Source: Janthinobacterium sp. ROICE36 (GTDB taxonomy: Bacteria; Pseudomonadota; Gammaproteobacteria; Burkholderiales; Burkholderiaceae_D). From it: DNA of 64,000 bases. Numbering within the stretch: the stretch's first letter is position 1; each line of letters starts with the position of its first letter. The stretch spans positions 1 through 64,000 of the forward strand of contig NZ_PEBS01000008.1 in assembly GCF_002869965.1 (NCBI RefSeq), in the 5' to 3' direction. Both the position numbers and the translations under genes were made by a program. Of this stretch, positions 54,025 through 63,787 are shown piece after piece. Under the pieces are notes generated by a model that made no database searches, was not told where the DNA came from, and worked only from the letters and a program-made list of their open reading frames with translations.

Positions 54025-56132
54025 AGTGCGTTGAAGGTATAACCCAGGCCCAGCATCACGCTGCGCGGCGCACCGGGCGTGTACTGGTTCTGGCTGTTCG
54101 GCGCATAGCTGCCCGTGCCGGCGTAACTGCTGCTGGCCGAATCGGCATAGCGTTTGTCCATCAGGTTACGCACCTGCGCCCACGCTTCCAGCCCGCGCGC
54201 AAGCTGGTAGCTGGCGCGCAGGTTCAGCAGCGCGTGGCCCTTGTATTCCACCGTGTTGGCATTGTTCATCCAGTAGCGGCCCTGGTGCACGGCTTCGAGC
54301 GCCACCCTGGCGCCGACCACGGGCTTGTAGCCGATCTCGATCGAGGTGATGTCGCGCGGCGCCTGTGGCATGGTGCGGCCGCTGTAATCGAGGCTGGACG
54401 ACACCTGGTAGCGCAGATAGCGGTGGCGCGCGATGGCCGTGGCGAGGCGCGCGTCGAACGGGCCGCTGTCGTAGTTCAGCCCAAGCTCCAGGCCTTCGCT
54501 GCGCGTGCGTCCCGCATTGCGGTTTTCGCTGTTCCCCGGCGAGAGCGTATAGCTGACGATGGTATCGCGCCCGTCAAGCCGGTACAGGGCCGTGTCGAGT
54601 TTCAAGCGGCCTTGCAGGAAAGCCCAGCGCAAGCCCAGTTCATAGTTGTTGTAGACGGACGGCTGCAGGTTGGCGATGCCCGTCTTGCCATACAGCTGGC
54701 TGACCTCGGGCGGGGTAAAGCCCTGGCTGACGTTCGCATACGCGCTGCCCGCAAGGCCGAGGGCGTAGGTGGCGCCCAGCTTCGGGCTCACATGCGAAAA
54801 GCTGCGCGACTCGTCGGGTGCGCCGTAATTGACGCTGCCACCCGGCGCCAGCTTGTTGTGGTAATCGTAGCGGATGGCATCCGAGCGTCCGCCCAGGACC
54901 ACGCGCGTGCCAGCCAGCGGAGAAAATTCCCATTGCGCGAAGACGGCCGTGTTCAGAATGTCCGTCTGGTAGTCGCGCATGCCCAGGGGATTGCTGGCAT
55001 TGGCCAGCGTATAGCGCAGATAGCGGCCCGTGGCGGCATCGCGCACGATGGACAGGTTATCGCTGACAAAGGGATTGTCGCTCTTGTCCACATACACGCC
55101 GGCGACCAGGCGCGAACGCAGCCAGGTGAATTCCTGCTGGTGTTTCACGTCCAGCCCCAGCGAATCGACGTGGTTGTTATTGATGACGCCCTTGCACAGC
55201 ATGCCCGCGCAACTGCCTATGGAATACGCGGGAATCTGCCCATGGTCATTCTTGCGCGTAAACACGGTGACGGTGCTGGTGCCATTGGCCGTCGTCGCGC
55301 CCTCCCACGCCAGATTCATGCGCGTGGTCTTGTCCTTGCGGTAGCTAAACGTGTTCAGGCTCTTGCCTCGATTGTTGCGGTAATCATTCTCGAACAGGCT
55401 GCCTGTCATGGCCGCATCGAGATCCGTGTGGACGATGGTGGCACGCAGCTGCGAGGTGGGACTGAGCGCATAGTCGGCGCGCAGCGAAAACGAATCTTTG
55501 TCGCCATAGCTGTACTCTTGCCAGTTGTCGCGCGAACGACGCGAACTGTAATGGGAAAAACGCAGTCCCAGCGGACCCCAGGTATCGCTGGCGGACGTGT
55601 CGTAGCGGGTGTAGCCGCCCACGTTGTCGCGCCGCACGCCCACCTTGGCCGTGGGCGTCGCGCTGGCGCCGGCCGTCAGGAAATTGACGGCGCCACCCAC
55701 GGCATTGCTGCCGTACAGCGAGGAAGCAGCGCCCTTCACCACTTCCACGCCGCTCGCCCCCGCCATGTTCATTTCATTGAGCGAGTTGTGGTTGAAGACA
55801 CCCAGTGGACGGATGGGGATGCCGTCTTCCAGGTACTGGTAGACGGCATTCGTGCCGATGGGCTGGCGAATGCTCATGCTGTGCTGCTCATTGCCCAGGT
55901 CATTCCAGTACACGCCGGCGATGCGGTTGAGGATATCGCCCATGGTCTTGGGCTTGTCGCGTTCCAGCATGTTGGCATTGACGACCCCGATGGCCTGCGG
56001 CGTCTCGGACAACCACGCTTGCGCGCGTGAGCCGGAAACGACGACGGTGTCGATGGCATGATCGGATTGCGCCTGCGCGCAGGGATAGGCCAGGGTGATG
56101 GCCACGGCCAGCACCAATAATTTCTTGTTCAT
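54021..56132 (-). CDS. TonB-dependent receptor (probable metal/copper type), 703 aa
   Basis: Outer membrane receptor. The signal peptide (MNKKLLVLAVAITLAYPCAQ, cleaved after AQA) precedes DTVVVSGSRAQ, the plug domain (about 45-160) with VEVVKGAASSLYGSNAVGGAV, and a barrel with a terminal GLGYTFNAL. It follows a DUF2946 gene and precedes a PepSY gene, the usual layout for copper-related receptors. The substrate is inferred, not shown. Confidence 0.9.
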   Translation of the reverse strand: MNKKLLVLAVAITLAYPCAQAQSDHAIDTVVVSGSRAQAWLSETPQAIGVVNANMLERDKPKTMGDILNRIAGVYWNDLGNEQHSMSIRQPIGTNAVYQYLEDGIPIRPLGVFNHNSLNEMNMAGASGVEVVKGAASSLYGSNAVGGAVNFLTAGASATPTAKVGVRRDNVGGYTRYDTSASDTWGPLGLRFSHYSSRRSRDNWQEYSYGDKDSFSLRADYALSPTSQLRATIVHTDLDAAMTGSLFENDYRNNRGKSLNTFSYRKDKTTRMNLAWEGATTANGTSTVTVFTRKNDHGQIPAYSIGSCAGMLCKGVINNNHVDSLGLDVKHQQEFTWLRSRLVAGVYVDKSDNPFVSDNLSIVRDAATGRYLRYTLANASNPLGMRDYQTDILNTAVFAQWEFSPLAGTRVVLGGRSDAIRYDYHNKLAPGGSVNYGAPDESRSFSHVSPKLGATYALGLAGSAYANVSQGFTPPEVSQLYGKTGIANLQPSVYNNYELGLRWAFLQGRLKLDTALYRLDGRDTIVSYTLSPGNSENRNAGRTRSEGLELGLNYDSGPFDARLATAIARHRYLRYQVSSSLDYSGRTMPQAPRDITSIEIGYKPVVGARVALEAVHQGRYWMNNANTVEYKGHALLNLRASYQLARGLEAWAQVRNLMDKRYADSASSSYAGTGSYAPNSQNQYTPGAPRSVMLGLGYTFNAL

Positions 56133-56209
56133 GTGATTCTCGTTTAAGTGTGCGGATGCCGCCCGTCATGCCGCAAGGCAAACAGGGCAGGCATATAAAA
56201 TGCAAAAAC

Positions 56210-56611
56210 TTAAATGAGGGTGGGCGGCGCGCGCGACTGCGCTGTGGACCAGATGAACAGTGGGGATGGCGACTGGTAGTACAGGGCCGGAAAAATGGCC
56301 GTGCCGCTGGCGACGGGCAGCGGCAGCACGGGACTGGCCGGCGGCAGGCCGACGGAACCCGCATGCGTGGAACAGAAGGCGCAATGCTCCATCTGCATGG
56401 CCTTGCCGCCGGACTTGCCATCGGCGGCACCATCATCGTCAACCTGGACGAAACGGATGCCGGCCACCGAACAGATTTCGGCCCAGCCGGAGCCGGACTC
56501 CTGCTTGGCATTGGCGACGGCCTGGGAAATCGATGGCGCGAGCGCCGCCAGCAGGATCGCGAAACAGGCGATCCAGGCGGCAAAGCGGCGCGTGAACAAG
56601 GTCATTCCCAT
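56210..56611 (-). CDS. DUF2946-family protein, 133 aa
   Basis: Small exported or membrane-anchored protein. A hydrophobic N-terminus (FAAWIACFAILLAALAPSIS) is followed by AEICSVAGIRFVQVDDDGAA and the motif MQMEHCAFCSTHAGS with Met, His and Cys, typical of DUF2946 and consistent with copper binding. The second ATG, 56605, is also possible. A GGCCGC/GCGGCC hairpin lies just upstream of the start. Confidence 0.82.
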   Translation of the reverse strand: MGMTLFTRRFAAWIACFAILLAALAPSISQAVANAKQESGSGWAEICSVAGIRFVQVDDDGAADGKSGGKAMQMEHCAFCSTHAGSVGLPPASPVLPLPVASGTAIFPALYYQSPSPLFIWSTAQSRAPPTLI

Positions 56612-56658
56612 GGCCGCATTTTACCAGCGGCCGTCGGGACTGGGTAGCGAAAAGGGGC

Positions 56659-57264
56659 TCAGGCGGCCGGACAGGCAGCGTTGCCGTTGTCAAAAGCACG
56701 CACCACACTCGCCGTATCGGCGGCGATGCGGCCGACGGCGCGGCGGTGGCCGAGTACCAATTCATCGTAGCCTGCGCCCACCTTTTCATTGGCAACAGTG
56801 CGGCAAGTGACCACCTTGTTGCTGGCCAGCTGGCGCACGCTCCACACGGCATCGATCAGCGCATACTGGCCCATCACGGACTCGAAGCGCTGCACATTGG
56901 TGCTGATGCGGTACACGGGCAGCTTGTCCGGATGCGGCGTGCGGAACACATCGATGGCGCCCAGGTCGTTCGTCACTGCCGTCGACAGGGCCTGGCCAAT
57001 CTCGCCGGCCAGCGGCCCCGCCCAGCGCTGCTGCTCCAGCAATTCGATGCGTCCCGACGGCGCCGTCACAACAAACTGGTTGCGGCTTACCTGTTGCGGC
57101 ACGCTGACGGCCAGCACCTCGACATAATATTTGACGGGTTTGAGCGGCTGCGCGTCGGCACCGCCGCTGAGCGTATAGAAATGCTCGGGCTGGGGCGTGG
57201 AGCAGGCGCCCAGCAGGACGGTCGCCAGCAGCGCGGCGAAGGTTGCAAGGACAGTCTTCATCAT
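56659..57264 (-). CDS. pqiC: PqiC-type lipoprotein, 201 aa
   Basis: Outer membrane lipoprotein of the PqiABC intermembrane lipid transport system. The lipobox LLGACSTPQ puts the lipidated Cys at about residue 21. EHFYTLSGGADAQ, VLAVSVPQQVSRNQFVV and GPLAGEIGQALSTAV are typical of the ABC-type auxiliary family. Its start overlaps pqiB's stop by four bases. Confidence 0.9.
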   Translation of the reverse strand: MMKTVLATFAALLATVLLGACSTPQPEHFYTLSGGADAQPLKPVKYYVEVLAVSVPQQVSRNQFVVTAPSGRIELLEQQRWAGPLAGEIGQALSTAVTNDLGAIDVFRTPHPDKLPVYRISTNVQRFESVMGQYALIDAVWSVRQLASNKVVTCRTVANEKVGAGYDELVLGHRRAVGRIAADTASVVRAFDNGNAACPAA

Positions 57265-58889
57265 TTTTCATCTCCTTTTTTACCGCGGATGAGGGACTCG
57301 GGATGACGTTCCAGGTAATCCGACAGGGCATTCAACGATTGCAGGGTTTGCGTCAGCTGCTGCAAGGCCTGGCGCACGTCAGACTGCAGCGGCGAATCCT
57401 TTTGCAGCACCTGTTCGGCCGTGCCGAAGGTCTGTTTCGCCGCAGTCAGGGTATCGCGCATTTCCGGCACCACCTGGCCATCGAGCTGCTTGAACAGGGT
57501 ATTGGCCTGCTTGATGGTGGCGTTCAAATTGTTGCCGATCTCCGCGTACGGCACTTGATCGAGCTTGCGGGCGATGCTGGCGATCTGCGTCTGCAGTTCA
57601 TCCAGGGTATTGGGCACGGTGGGCACTTCCAGCGGATATCTGTTCAAGTCCAGCACCACCTTCGGCGCTTTCGGGAAGAAGTCCAGCGCGATATACAGCT
57701 GGCTGGTGAGCAGGTTGCCCGTACGTAGCTGGGCGCGCAAGCCACGGCTGACCATGCGTTCGAGCAGCTGGTGGCCAGCCGAGCCTTCCGCATCGTCGAT
57801 GGCCGTCTTGAAGCGCATGCCCAGGCGGGCAGGATACAGACTGACGGTGACGGGCATGCGGAAGTTCTTTTTCACGGGGTCGAACTCGATACCCACCGAG
57901 CGCACCTCGCCCAACACGATGCCGCGGAAATCCACCGTGGCGCCAGGCTGCAATCCGCGCAGGGACTGGTCGAAATAGAACACGGTGGTAATGGCTTCCC
58001 CATCGGGCTCGCGCATGGCGCTGGCCTCGTCGGCCGCCAAACGGAAATTGGTATCGGCCGGCGCAGGCTCCTCGAGCTTGCGGCCATTTTCCGCCTCGAA
58101 GGCGATACCGCCCACCAGCATGGCGGCCAGCGACTGCGTGTTCAGCTTGAAGCCGTTGGAATCGAGGCGCACGTCGACGCCGCTGGCATGCCACCAGCGC
58201 GCATTCTTGCCGACGAATTGGTCATACGGCGCATTCACGAACACCGACATGGTGATGCCATTGCCATCCTTGTCCAGCGCGAAGCTGACCACCTTGCCCA
58301 CGCGCAAGCGGTGGAAAAACAGGGGAGAACCTACGTCGACGGAACCGAGGCTGTCCGCATGCAGGGTGTACAGCTTGCCCTTCTGGTCACCCGCCACGGC
58401 GGGCGGATTCTCCATGCCGACGAAGTTGTCCTTCTTCTGCTCCGACTTGCCCGTATCGACGCCGATGTAGGCGCCCGACAGCAAGGTACCCAGGCCCGTC
58501 ACGCCACTGGCGCCGATCTGCGGACGCACCACCCAGAAGCGCGATTCGGCGGTGGCGAAACGGCGCGCCTCCTTGCTCATGTCGATCGTCACCAGCACCT
58601 TGCTCAAGTCGTCGCCGAGGGTGATGGCACGCACCTGGCCGATGTCGACATCCTTGTACTTGACCTTGGTCTTGCCCGGCTCCAGACCTTCGGCGCTCTT
58701 GAAGCTGACCGTTACCGTGGGGCCCTGGTCGAGGACGGACTTGGCCGCCAGGCCGGCGCCGATCAGCGCGGCCAGCAGCGGAATGAGCCACACCAGCGAT
58801 GGCAGCCAACGGCTACCCTGTTCCACATCGGGTTCCGGCAATGGACGGCCACCCGTTTCGGCAAGGTCGCCTGCTTCTTTGTCAGACAT
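57261..58889 (-). CDS. pqiB: Intermembrane transport protein PqiB (MCE domains), 542 aa
   Basis: Periplasm-spanning MCE protein. One membrane helix (LPSLVWLIPLLAALIGAGLA) is followed by three MCE repeats (first VTVSFKSAEGLEPGKTKVKY; second KLYTLHADSLGSVDVGSPLF; third ITTVFYFDQSLRGLQPGATV). A helical C-terminal region (about 430-520) builds the tunnel. ATG 58889 has GGAGAACAGC upstream and overlaps pqiA by eight bases. Confidence 0.93.
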   Translation of the reverse strand: MSDKEAGDLAETGGRPLPEPDVEQGSRWLPSLVWLIPLLAALIGAGLAAKSVLDQGPTVTVSFKSAEGLEPGKTKVKYKDVDIGQVRAITLGDDLSKVLVTIDMSKEARRFATAESRFWVVRPQIGASGVTGLGTLLSGAYIGVDTGKSEQKKDNFVGMENPPAVAGDQKGKLYTLHADSLGSVDVGSPLFFHRLRVGKVVSFALDKDGNGITMSVFVNAPYDQFVGKNARWWHASGVDVRLDSNGFKLNTQSLAAMLVGGIAFEAENGRKLEEPAPADTNFRLAADEASAMREPDGEAITTVFYFDQSLRGLQPGATVDFRGIVLGEVRSVGIEFDPVKKNFRMPVTVSLYPARLGMRFKTAIDDAEGSAGHQLLERMVSRGLRAQLRTGNLLTSQLYIALDFFPKAPKVVLDLNRYPLEVPTVPNTLDELQTQIASIARKLDQVPYAEIGNNLNATIKQANTLFKQLDGQVVPEMRDTLTAAKQTFGTAEQVLQKDSPLQSDVRQALQQLTQTLQSLNALSDYLERHPESLIRGKKGDEK

Positions 58890-60237
58890 GCTGTTCTCCA
58901 ATCACTGTATTGTTTCCGGTATTTGCCACCACCACGGGTTCTTCCTCTCCCGGCACCTGCTCATCGACGGGGTCCCAGATCAGGCGCGGATCAAACTGCA
59001 TCGCCGCCAGCATGGTCAGCACCACCACGGCGCCGAAGGCCAGCGCGCCGGGGCCTGCCGTGATCACGGCCAGCGACTTGAAACGCACCAGCGCGACCGT
59101 CAGGGTAACGACAAAGATGTCGAGCATGGACCAGCGGCCGATGAATTCGACCATGCGGTACAAGATGGTGCGCTGGCGCGGCCGCCAGCGCGAACGCCGC
59201 TGCGCGGTAAAGGCCAGCAGCGCCAGCACGCCCAGCTTGAGCATGGGCACGACCACGCTGGCGATGAAAATGATGATGGCCAGGCCTTTCGAGCCGCTGG
59301 TCCAGAACAGCACCACGCCGCTCATGATGGTGTCATTTTGCGCGCCAAACAGCGTGTACGTGACCATCACGGGCAGCAGGTTGGCGGGAATGTAGAGGAT
59401 CATGGCGGCGATCAGCAAGGCCCAGGTGCGGTTGATGCTGTCCGGTTTGCGTACGTGCAGGGCCGTGCCGCAGCGCACGCACGCCAGGTGCTTGCCCTTG
59501 CCCAGAGGCGGCGCCACCAAGCCGCAAGCGTGACAGGGCACCACCTTCTCGCCGGGCGCGAAGGCCTTGTAGCGGATGCCGGGCAGCGCTTGACGGGTCA
59601 GGTCGTCGCCCAGGTTCCACAGGGCCTTGGGATCGAACGAAACGACGATGGCCAGCATCAGGGTCAGCGCGCCAAACGCGAACAGGCCCGGTTGCGGCAG
59701 CACCGTGGCAAGGCTGGTCATCTTCACGACGGTGATCAGGATGCCGATCATCAGCACCTCGGTCATGCCCCACTCGCGCGCCGTCTGCACGGCGCGCAGC
59801 ACGCGGTTAAAGCCGGGCACCTTGACGCCGCCACGCAGGCCCAGCGCCACATACAGCAGGGAGCCCAGTTCGATGGCCGGGAAGAGGATGGTAAACAGGA
59901 ACACCATGGTCGCCACCACCTGCATCTGCTCGGACCACAGCACGCGGATGGCGCCGAGCAGGGTGGCGCTGGAAGTGAGACCATTGACGTCGAGTTCGAC
60001 GATGGGAAAAAACTGCGCGATCAGGAAGACCAGGGCGGCGCCCAGGGTCAGGGCAACCACCTTGGTCAGTTCGGCCGATGCGCCTCGCGCGTGGGCAGCC
60101 CGGTATAGCACCGAGCGGCAACGCAGGCAGCGCGCCTTCTCGCGGGGGCGCAGCGGACGTTTGCGGTACAGCACGCCGCAGTCGTGACAACTAATCAGCT
60201 CGTATCGGTGCACAGTGTGAAGTTTGCCGGCGCGCAA
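58882..60237 (-). CDS. pqiA: PqiA integral membrane protein, 451 aa
   Basis: Inner membrane partner of PqiB. Two zinc-ribbon-like cytoplasmic units, CHDCGVLYRKRPLRPREKAR with CLRCRSVL and CHACGVAPP-like CHACGLVAPPLGKGKHLACV with RCG, precede helical halves with about eight membrane helices. GLTSSATLLGAIRVLW and YTLFGAQNDTIMSGVVLFW are conserved. The start is unclear: TTG 60237 or GTG 60213. First gene of pqiABC. Confidence 0.92.
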   Translation of the reverse strand: MRAGKLHTVHRYELISCHDCGVLYRKRPLRPREKARCLRCRSVLYRAAHARGASAELTKVVALTLGAALVFLIAQFFPIVELDVNGLTSSATLLGAIRVLWSEQMQVVATMVFLFTILFPAIELGSLLYVALGLRGGVKVPGFNRVLRAVQTAREWGMTEVLMIGILITVVKMTSLATVLPQPGLFAFGALTLMLAIVVSFDPKALWNLGDDLTRQALPGIRYKAFAPGEKVVPCHACGLVAPPLGKGKHLACVRCGTALHVRKPDSINRTWALLIAAMILYIPANLLPVMVTYTLFGAQNDTIMSGVVLFWTSGSKGLAIIIFIASVVVPMLKLGVLALLAFTAQRRSRWRPRQRTILYRMVEFIGRWSMLDIFVVTLTVALVRFKSLAVITAGPGALAFGAVVVLTMLAAMQFDPRLIWDPVDEQVPGEEEPVVVANTGNNTVIGEQHV

Positions 60238-60305
60238 GCCCGACTATCCCATATTAATGCTAGCAATCATGACAGAGTTGGCATTTTCCTGCACCGTGGC
60301 ACTAT

Positions 60306-61658
60306 TTATTGTTGAGCGCCCAATAAGGCCTCGACCGCCCGGCCAATTTGCAGCACCCTGACATCCGCGTCCGCCAGGCCGCAAACGCCCAGTCCCACGG
60401 GCAATACGCCCTCGGCGTGGCAGGGCAGCGACAGCGCGCAGCCATTGAGAAAGTTGATCACGCTGGCATTGCGCAACACCAGGCCATTCGTGGCGAAGAA
60501 GGTGGCGTCGTCCGCTTCCAGCGGGGCGACTTCCGGTGCGAGAATAGCCACGCTGGGCATCAGCCACGCGTCGTATGGCGCCAGACGCCGCTCGGCAACG
60601 GCGATCAGGCGCGCGCGCGCATCGAGCAAGTCGAGGTAGTCCGCCGCGCCCTGCTGCTGGCCACGGCGGATGCGCGCCGCCACGCGCTGGTCGTATTGCG
60701 CGCCCTTCTCTTCAAGCAACACCCTGTGCCAGTGCCACGCTTCCGCCGCCACCAGGCCACCACCGCCATTGATACCCGGCAGCTCCAGCAATTCGGGGAA
60801 ATCGAACTGCTCTACCCAGGCGCCAGCTTGCCGCAGCTTGTCCAGCGCGGCATCGAAAGCCTGCTGCACCTGCGGCTCCAGGTGCGTGCCGACGTAGTCA
60901 AGGGTAAAACCGAAGCGCAAGCCTTTCAGGGCTGGCGCCTGCGCGCCGATGTCATGGCCAGACAGCGCTGCGTACAGAATGGCGCAGCAATCGACGCTGT
61001 GGGCAATGGGCCCGGCCGAGTCGAGAGAGCGCGACAAAGGCAGCGCGCCGGCCAGCGACACGGAAGCGGCCGTCGGCTTGAACCCGGTCAAACCGCAAAA
61101 GGCGGACGGGATGCGGATCGAGCCGCCCGTGTCCGTGCCCAGCGCGCCGGCCGCCATCGTCAAGGCCACCGTCACGGCGCCGCCCGAGGTGGAGCCGCCC
61201 GCCACGCGTGCGCGGTCGTGCGGGTTGCGCGGCGTGCCGTAATGGGGATTCAAGCCCAGGCCGGAAAACGCGAATTCGCTCATGTTGGTGCGACCCAGCA
61301 GGATGGCGCCGGCCGCGCGCAGGCGCGCCACGGCACCGGCATCCGCATCGGCGGGCGGCGTGTCGGCCATCGCCAGCGAGGCGGCGCTGCTGACCTGCCC
61401 CCTGACGTCGAACAAGTCCTTGATCGAGATGGGTACGCCGGCCAGTGGCGAAGGCACCCAGCCGGCCGCGCGCGCAGCGTCGCTGGCACGCGCCTCCATC
61501 AGCGCCTGTTCGCCATCGAGGCTGACATAGGCATGGCCGCCCTGCACCCGGTGCGCCTCGGCGCGTGCCAGCATGCGCTGCGTCAGTTCCACGCTGGTGA
61601 TGCGGCCGGCGGCCAGGTCGGCCGCCAGTTCGCGGATGGTCTTGCTCAGCTTGCTCAT
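60306..61658 (-). CDS. Amidase signature-family hydrolase, 450 aa
   Basis: Cytoplasmic amidase. VPISIKDLFDVRG carries catalytic Lys80. VAGGSTSGGAVTVAL has the cis-Ser (about 156), and GTDTGGSIRIPSAFCGLTGF the nucleophile Ser180. The C-terminal domain ends VLQIGRAVEALLGAQQ. The ATG at 61658 has AAGGATAAGAC upstream and starts four bases after the DUF2848 stop. The substrate is unknown; operon mates suggest import and breakdown of an amide or carbamoyl compound. Confidence 0.92.
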   Translation of the reverse strand: MSKLSKTIRELAADLAAGRITSVELTQRMLARAEAHRVQGGHAYVSLDGEQALMEARASDAARAAGWVPSPLAGVPISIKDLFDVRGQVSSAASLAMADTPPADADAGAVARLRAAGAILLGRTNMSEFAFSGLGLNPHYGTPRNPHDRARVAGGSTSGGAVTVALTMAAGALGTDTGGSIRIPSAFCGLTGFKPTAASVSLAGALPLSRSLDSAGPIAHSVDCCAILYAALSGHDIGAQAPALKGLRFGFTLDYVGTHLEPQVQQAFDAALDKLRQAGAWVEQFDFPELLELPGINGGGGLVAAEAWHWHRVLLEEKGAQYDQRVAARIRRGQQQGAADYLDLLDARARLIAVAERRLAPYDAWLMPSVAILAPEVAPLEADDATFFATNGLVLRNASVINFLNGCALSLPCHAEGVLPVGLGVCGLADADVRVLQIGRAVEALLGAQQ

Positions 61659-61662
61659 TGTC

Positions 61663-62340
61663 TTATCCTTCCACGGGCAGGGTTTGCACGGCATAGCGGT
61701 GCTGCAGGCGGCGCTGCAAGGCTGGATCATACAGCTCCAACTCGAACGCGTCGCCATGGCCCATCTCGCCGATGATCGGCTGCGTGCCGCAGAACATGGC
61801 GCTGCCCACGGGCAGGGTCGCTTGCCCCGTGTAGCGCAGGATCAGCTCTTGCGGCGACAGCATGCGGGTCACGGGGCCGTCCTGGTACAGGGCAGGCACG
61901 CCATCGCGCTCGCGCCAGGAACGCATCTGCAGCTGATCCCAGTGGCCGGCCACGTCGGCATAGCGCCACAGGGTATCGCCCACGGGCTTGCCGCACATCT
62001 GCTTGGACACCGTCACGCCATAGCTTTCCAGCTTGCGGTCCGTATGGTCGGAACCTATCCCCACCAGCAAGCCGTATTCGGTGGAAAACAGCACGAATTC
62101 GGCCTCGCCGGACGAATCCGTGCCCGGCACTTCGATGGCGGCATCGCTGGACAGCAGCGCCGCCGCCACGCGGTAAAACGTCGGCACGCTTTTCGGTCGC
62201 GCCACGCCGATGGCTTCCAGTTCGGCGATATGGTGTTCGACCATCGCCATGTCGCGGCCCGTCCAGCCGGCGATGATGAGGTGATCGATGTCGAAGGTAA
62301 CGGGGCCGTGGCCTGCCAGTTGAAAACGCAATGTCGTCAT
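61663..62340 (-). CDS. DUF2848-family protein, 225 aa
   Basis: Fumarylacetoacetate hydrolase-like fold of unknown function. MTTLRFQLAGHGPVTFDIDH, IIAGWTGRDMAMVEHHIAEL, VGIGSDHTDRKLESYGVTVS and PVGSAMFCGTQPIIGEMGHG are DUF2848 features. The Asp/Glu/His residues could bind a metal. It sits four bases after the transporter and just before the amidase, so probably takes part in the same catabolic route. Confidence 0.88.
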   Translation of the reverse strand: MTTLRFQLAGHGPVTFDIDHLIIAGWTGRDMAMVEHHIAELEAIGVARPKSVPTFYRVAAALLSSDAAIEVPGTDSSGEAEFVLFSTEYGLLVGIGSDHTDRKLESYGVTVSKQMCGKPVGDTLWRYADVAGHWDQLQMRSWRERDGVPALYQDGPVTRMLSPQELILRYTGQATLPVGSAMFCGTQPIIGEMGHGDAFELELYDPALQRRLQHRYAVQTLPVEG

Positions 62341-62344
62341 GATG

Positions 62345-63679
62345 TTATTCCTCAAGGGGGCTGCGGCCTGTTTCGCGCGCCGCAAAGACTGCCGCGCCGG
62401 TGTTCAAGAGAGCTACCGCCACATATAGCGAGACGGCCATGGTGCTGTTGTACGAGCGGTACAGGCTGGCGATGACGAGGGGCGCGAAGCCGCCGCCGAT
62501 GACGCCGGCCAGGGTGTAGGCCAGCGAGGACCCCGCATAGCGCACCTTGGTGGGGAATTGCTCGATGACGAAAGCCGCTTGCGGGCCATACATGATGGCG
62601 TGGATGACCAGACCCACGACGACGGCCGTGACGATGGCGGCAGGGCTGGCCGTATCCAACAAGGTGAAGAAGGCAAACGCCCATACGAGACCCAGGATGG
62701 CGCCCAGCGCATACACGGGGCGACGGCCAATCTTGTCCGACAGGGCGCCAAACAAGGGCACCGACAGCGCATTGCAAGCCGTGCCGATCATGATGGCGGT
62801 AAGCGCCAGGGTCGAGGACAGGTGCAGCACGGTGGTCACATAGGTGAGGGTGAACACCACCACCAGCGCATACAGCACGTCCGAGCCGATGCGCACGCCG
62901 CCGGCGATCAACAGACGGCGCCAATAGATGCGCAGCACGTCGCCGATCGGCGCTTCGGCCTTCGCATCCTGCTGGTCAAGCTCCTTGAACAGCGGGGTTT
63001 CCTCGATGCCGCTGCGTATCCACATGCCGAAGGCCACCAGCAGCAGGCTGGCGATGAATGGCATGCGCCAGCCCCAGTCCATGAACGCCTCATGCGGCAG
63101 CAGATAGGTGATCAGGCCGATGCAGCCCGTCGCCAGCAGGGTGCCGAACGACGGCCCCACCTGCGTCCACGAGGCGTTGCGTCCACGCTTGTCGGGCGCG
63201 CCGTGTTCGACGGAGATCAGCACGGCGCCTGCCCATTCGCCACCCAGCGCGATGCCCTGCACGAAGCGCAGCGCCACCAGCAGGACCGGGCTCCAGATGC
63301 CGGCCGTGGCATATGTGGGCAAGAGGCCCATCAGGCCCGTCGTCACGCCCATCAGCATCAGGGTAACCACCAGCACCCAGCGGCGTCCCAGCTTGTCGCC
63401 CAGGTGGCCGAAGATCACGCCGCCGATGGGGCGCGAGATATAACCGACCGCATACGTGGAAAAGGCCAGGATGGTGCCCGTTAGCGGATCGAATGAGGGG
63501 AAGAACAGATGGTTGAAGATCAGGGCGGCCATGGTGTTGTAGACGGTGAAGTCATACCATTCCAGGGTCGTGCCAACCATGCTGGCCGTGGCCAGGCGGC
63601 CCGTCTTGGGTTTTTCGGCCGGTGCGTCCGCGTGCGCGCTGATGTGCGTACGACCTTGCGCGTTGGTGTGTGTAGTCAT
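62345..63679 (-). CDS. MHS-family MFS transporter, 444 aa
   Basis: Inner membrane proton symporter with 12 helices. GTTLEWYDFTVYNTMAALIF and SRPIGGVIFGHLGDKLGRRW are the metabolite:H+ symporter signatures; LRFVQGIALGGEWAGAVLI follows. Members carry organic acids such as citrate, shikimate or alpha-ketoglutarate. Here it is the operon's importer, substrate unknown. Confidence 0.93.
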   Translation of the reverse strand: MTTHTNAQGRTHISAHADAPAEKPKTGRLATASMVGTTLEWYDFTVYNTMAALIFNHLFFPSFDPLTGTILAFSTYAVGYISRPIGGVIFGHLGDKLGRRWVLVVTLMLMGVTTGLMGLLPTYATAGIWSPVLLVALRFVQGIALGGEWAGAVLISVEHGAPDKRGRNASWTQVGPSFGTLLATGCIGLITYLLPHEAFMDWGWRMPFIASLLLVAFGMWIRSGIEETPLFKELDQQDAKAEAPIGDVLRIYWRRLLIAGGVRIGSDVLYALVVVFTLTYVTTVLHLSSTLALTAIMIGTACNALSVPLFGALSDKIGRRPVYALGAILGLVWAFAFFTLLDTASPAAIVTAVVVGLVIHAIMYGPQAAFVIEQFPTKVRYAGSSLAYTLAGVIGGGFAPLVIASLYRSYNSTMAVSLYVAVALLNTGAAVFAARETGRSPLEE

Positions 63680-63787
63680 TGTCTACCTCTCTCGTCAGTT
63701 TTTTTTCAGGCCCGGCGCAGGATGCTATGCCCTGCGCCGTGGCCCGTGTCTCGTGTTATCCGTGCCGGCAAGATGCGCGTGCCCGCC

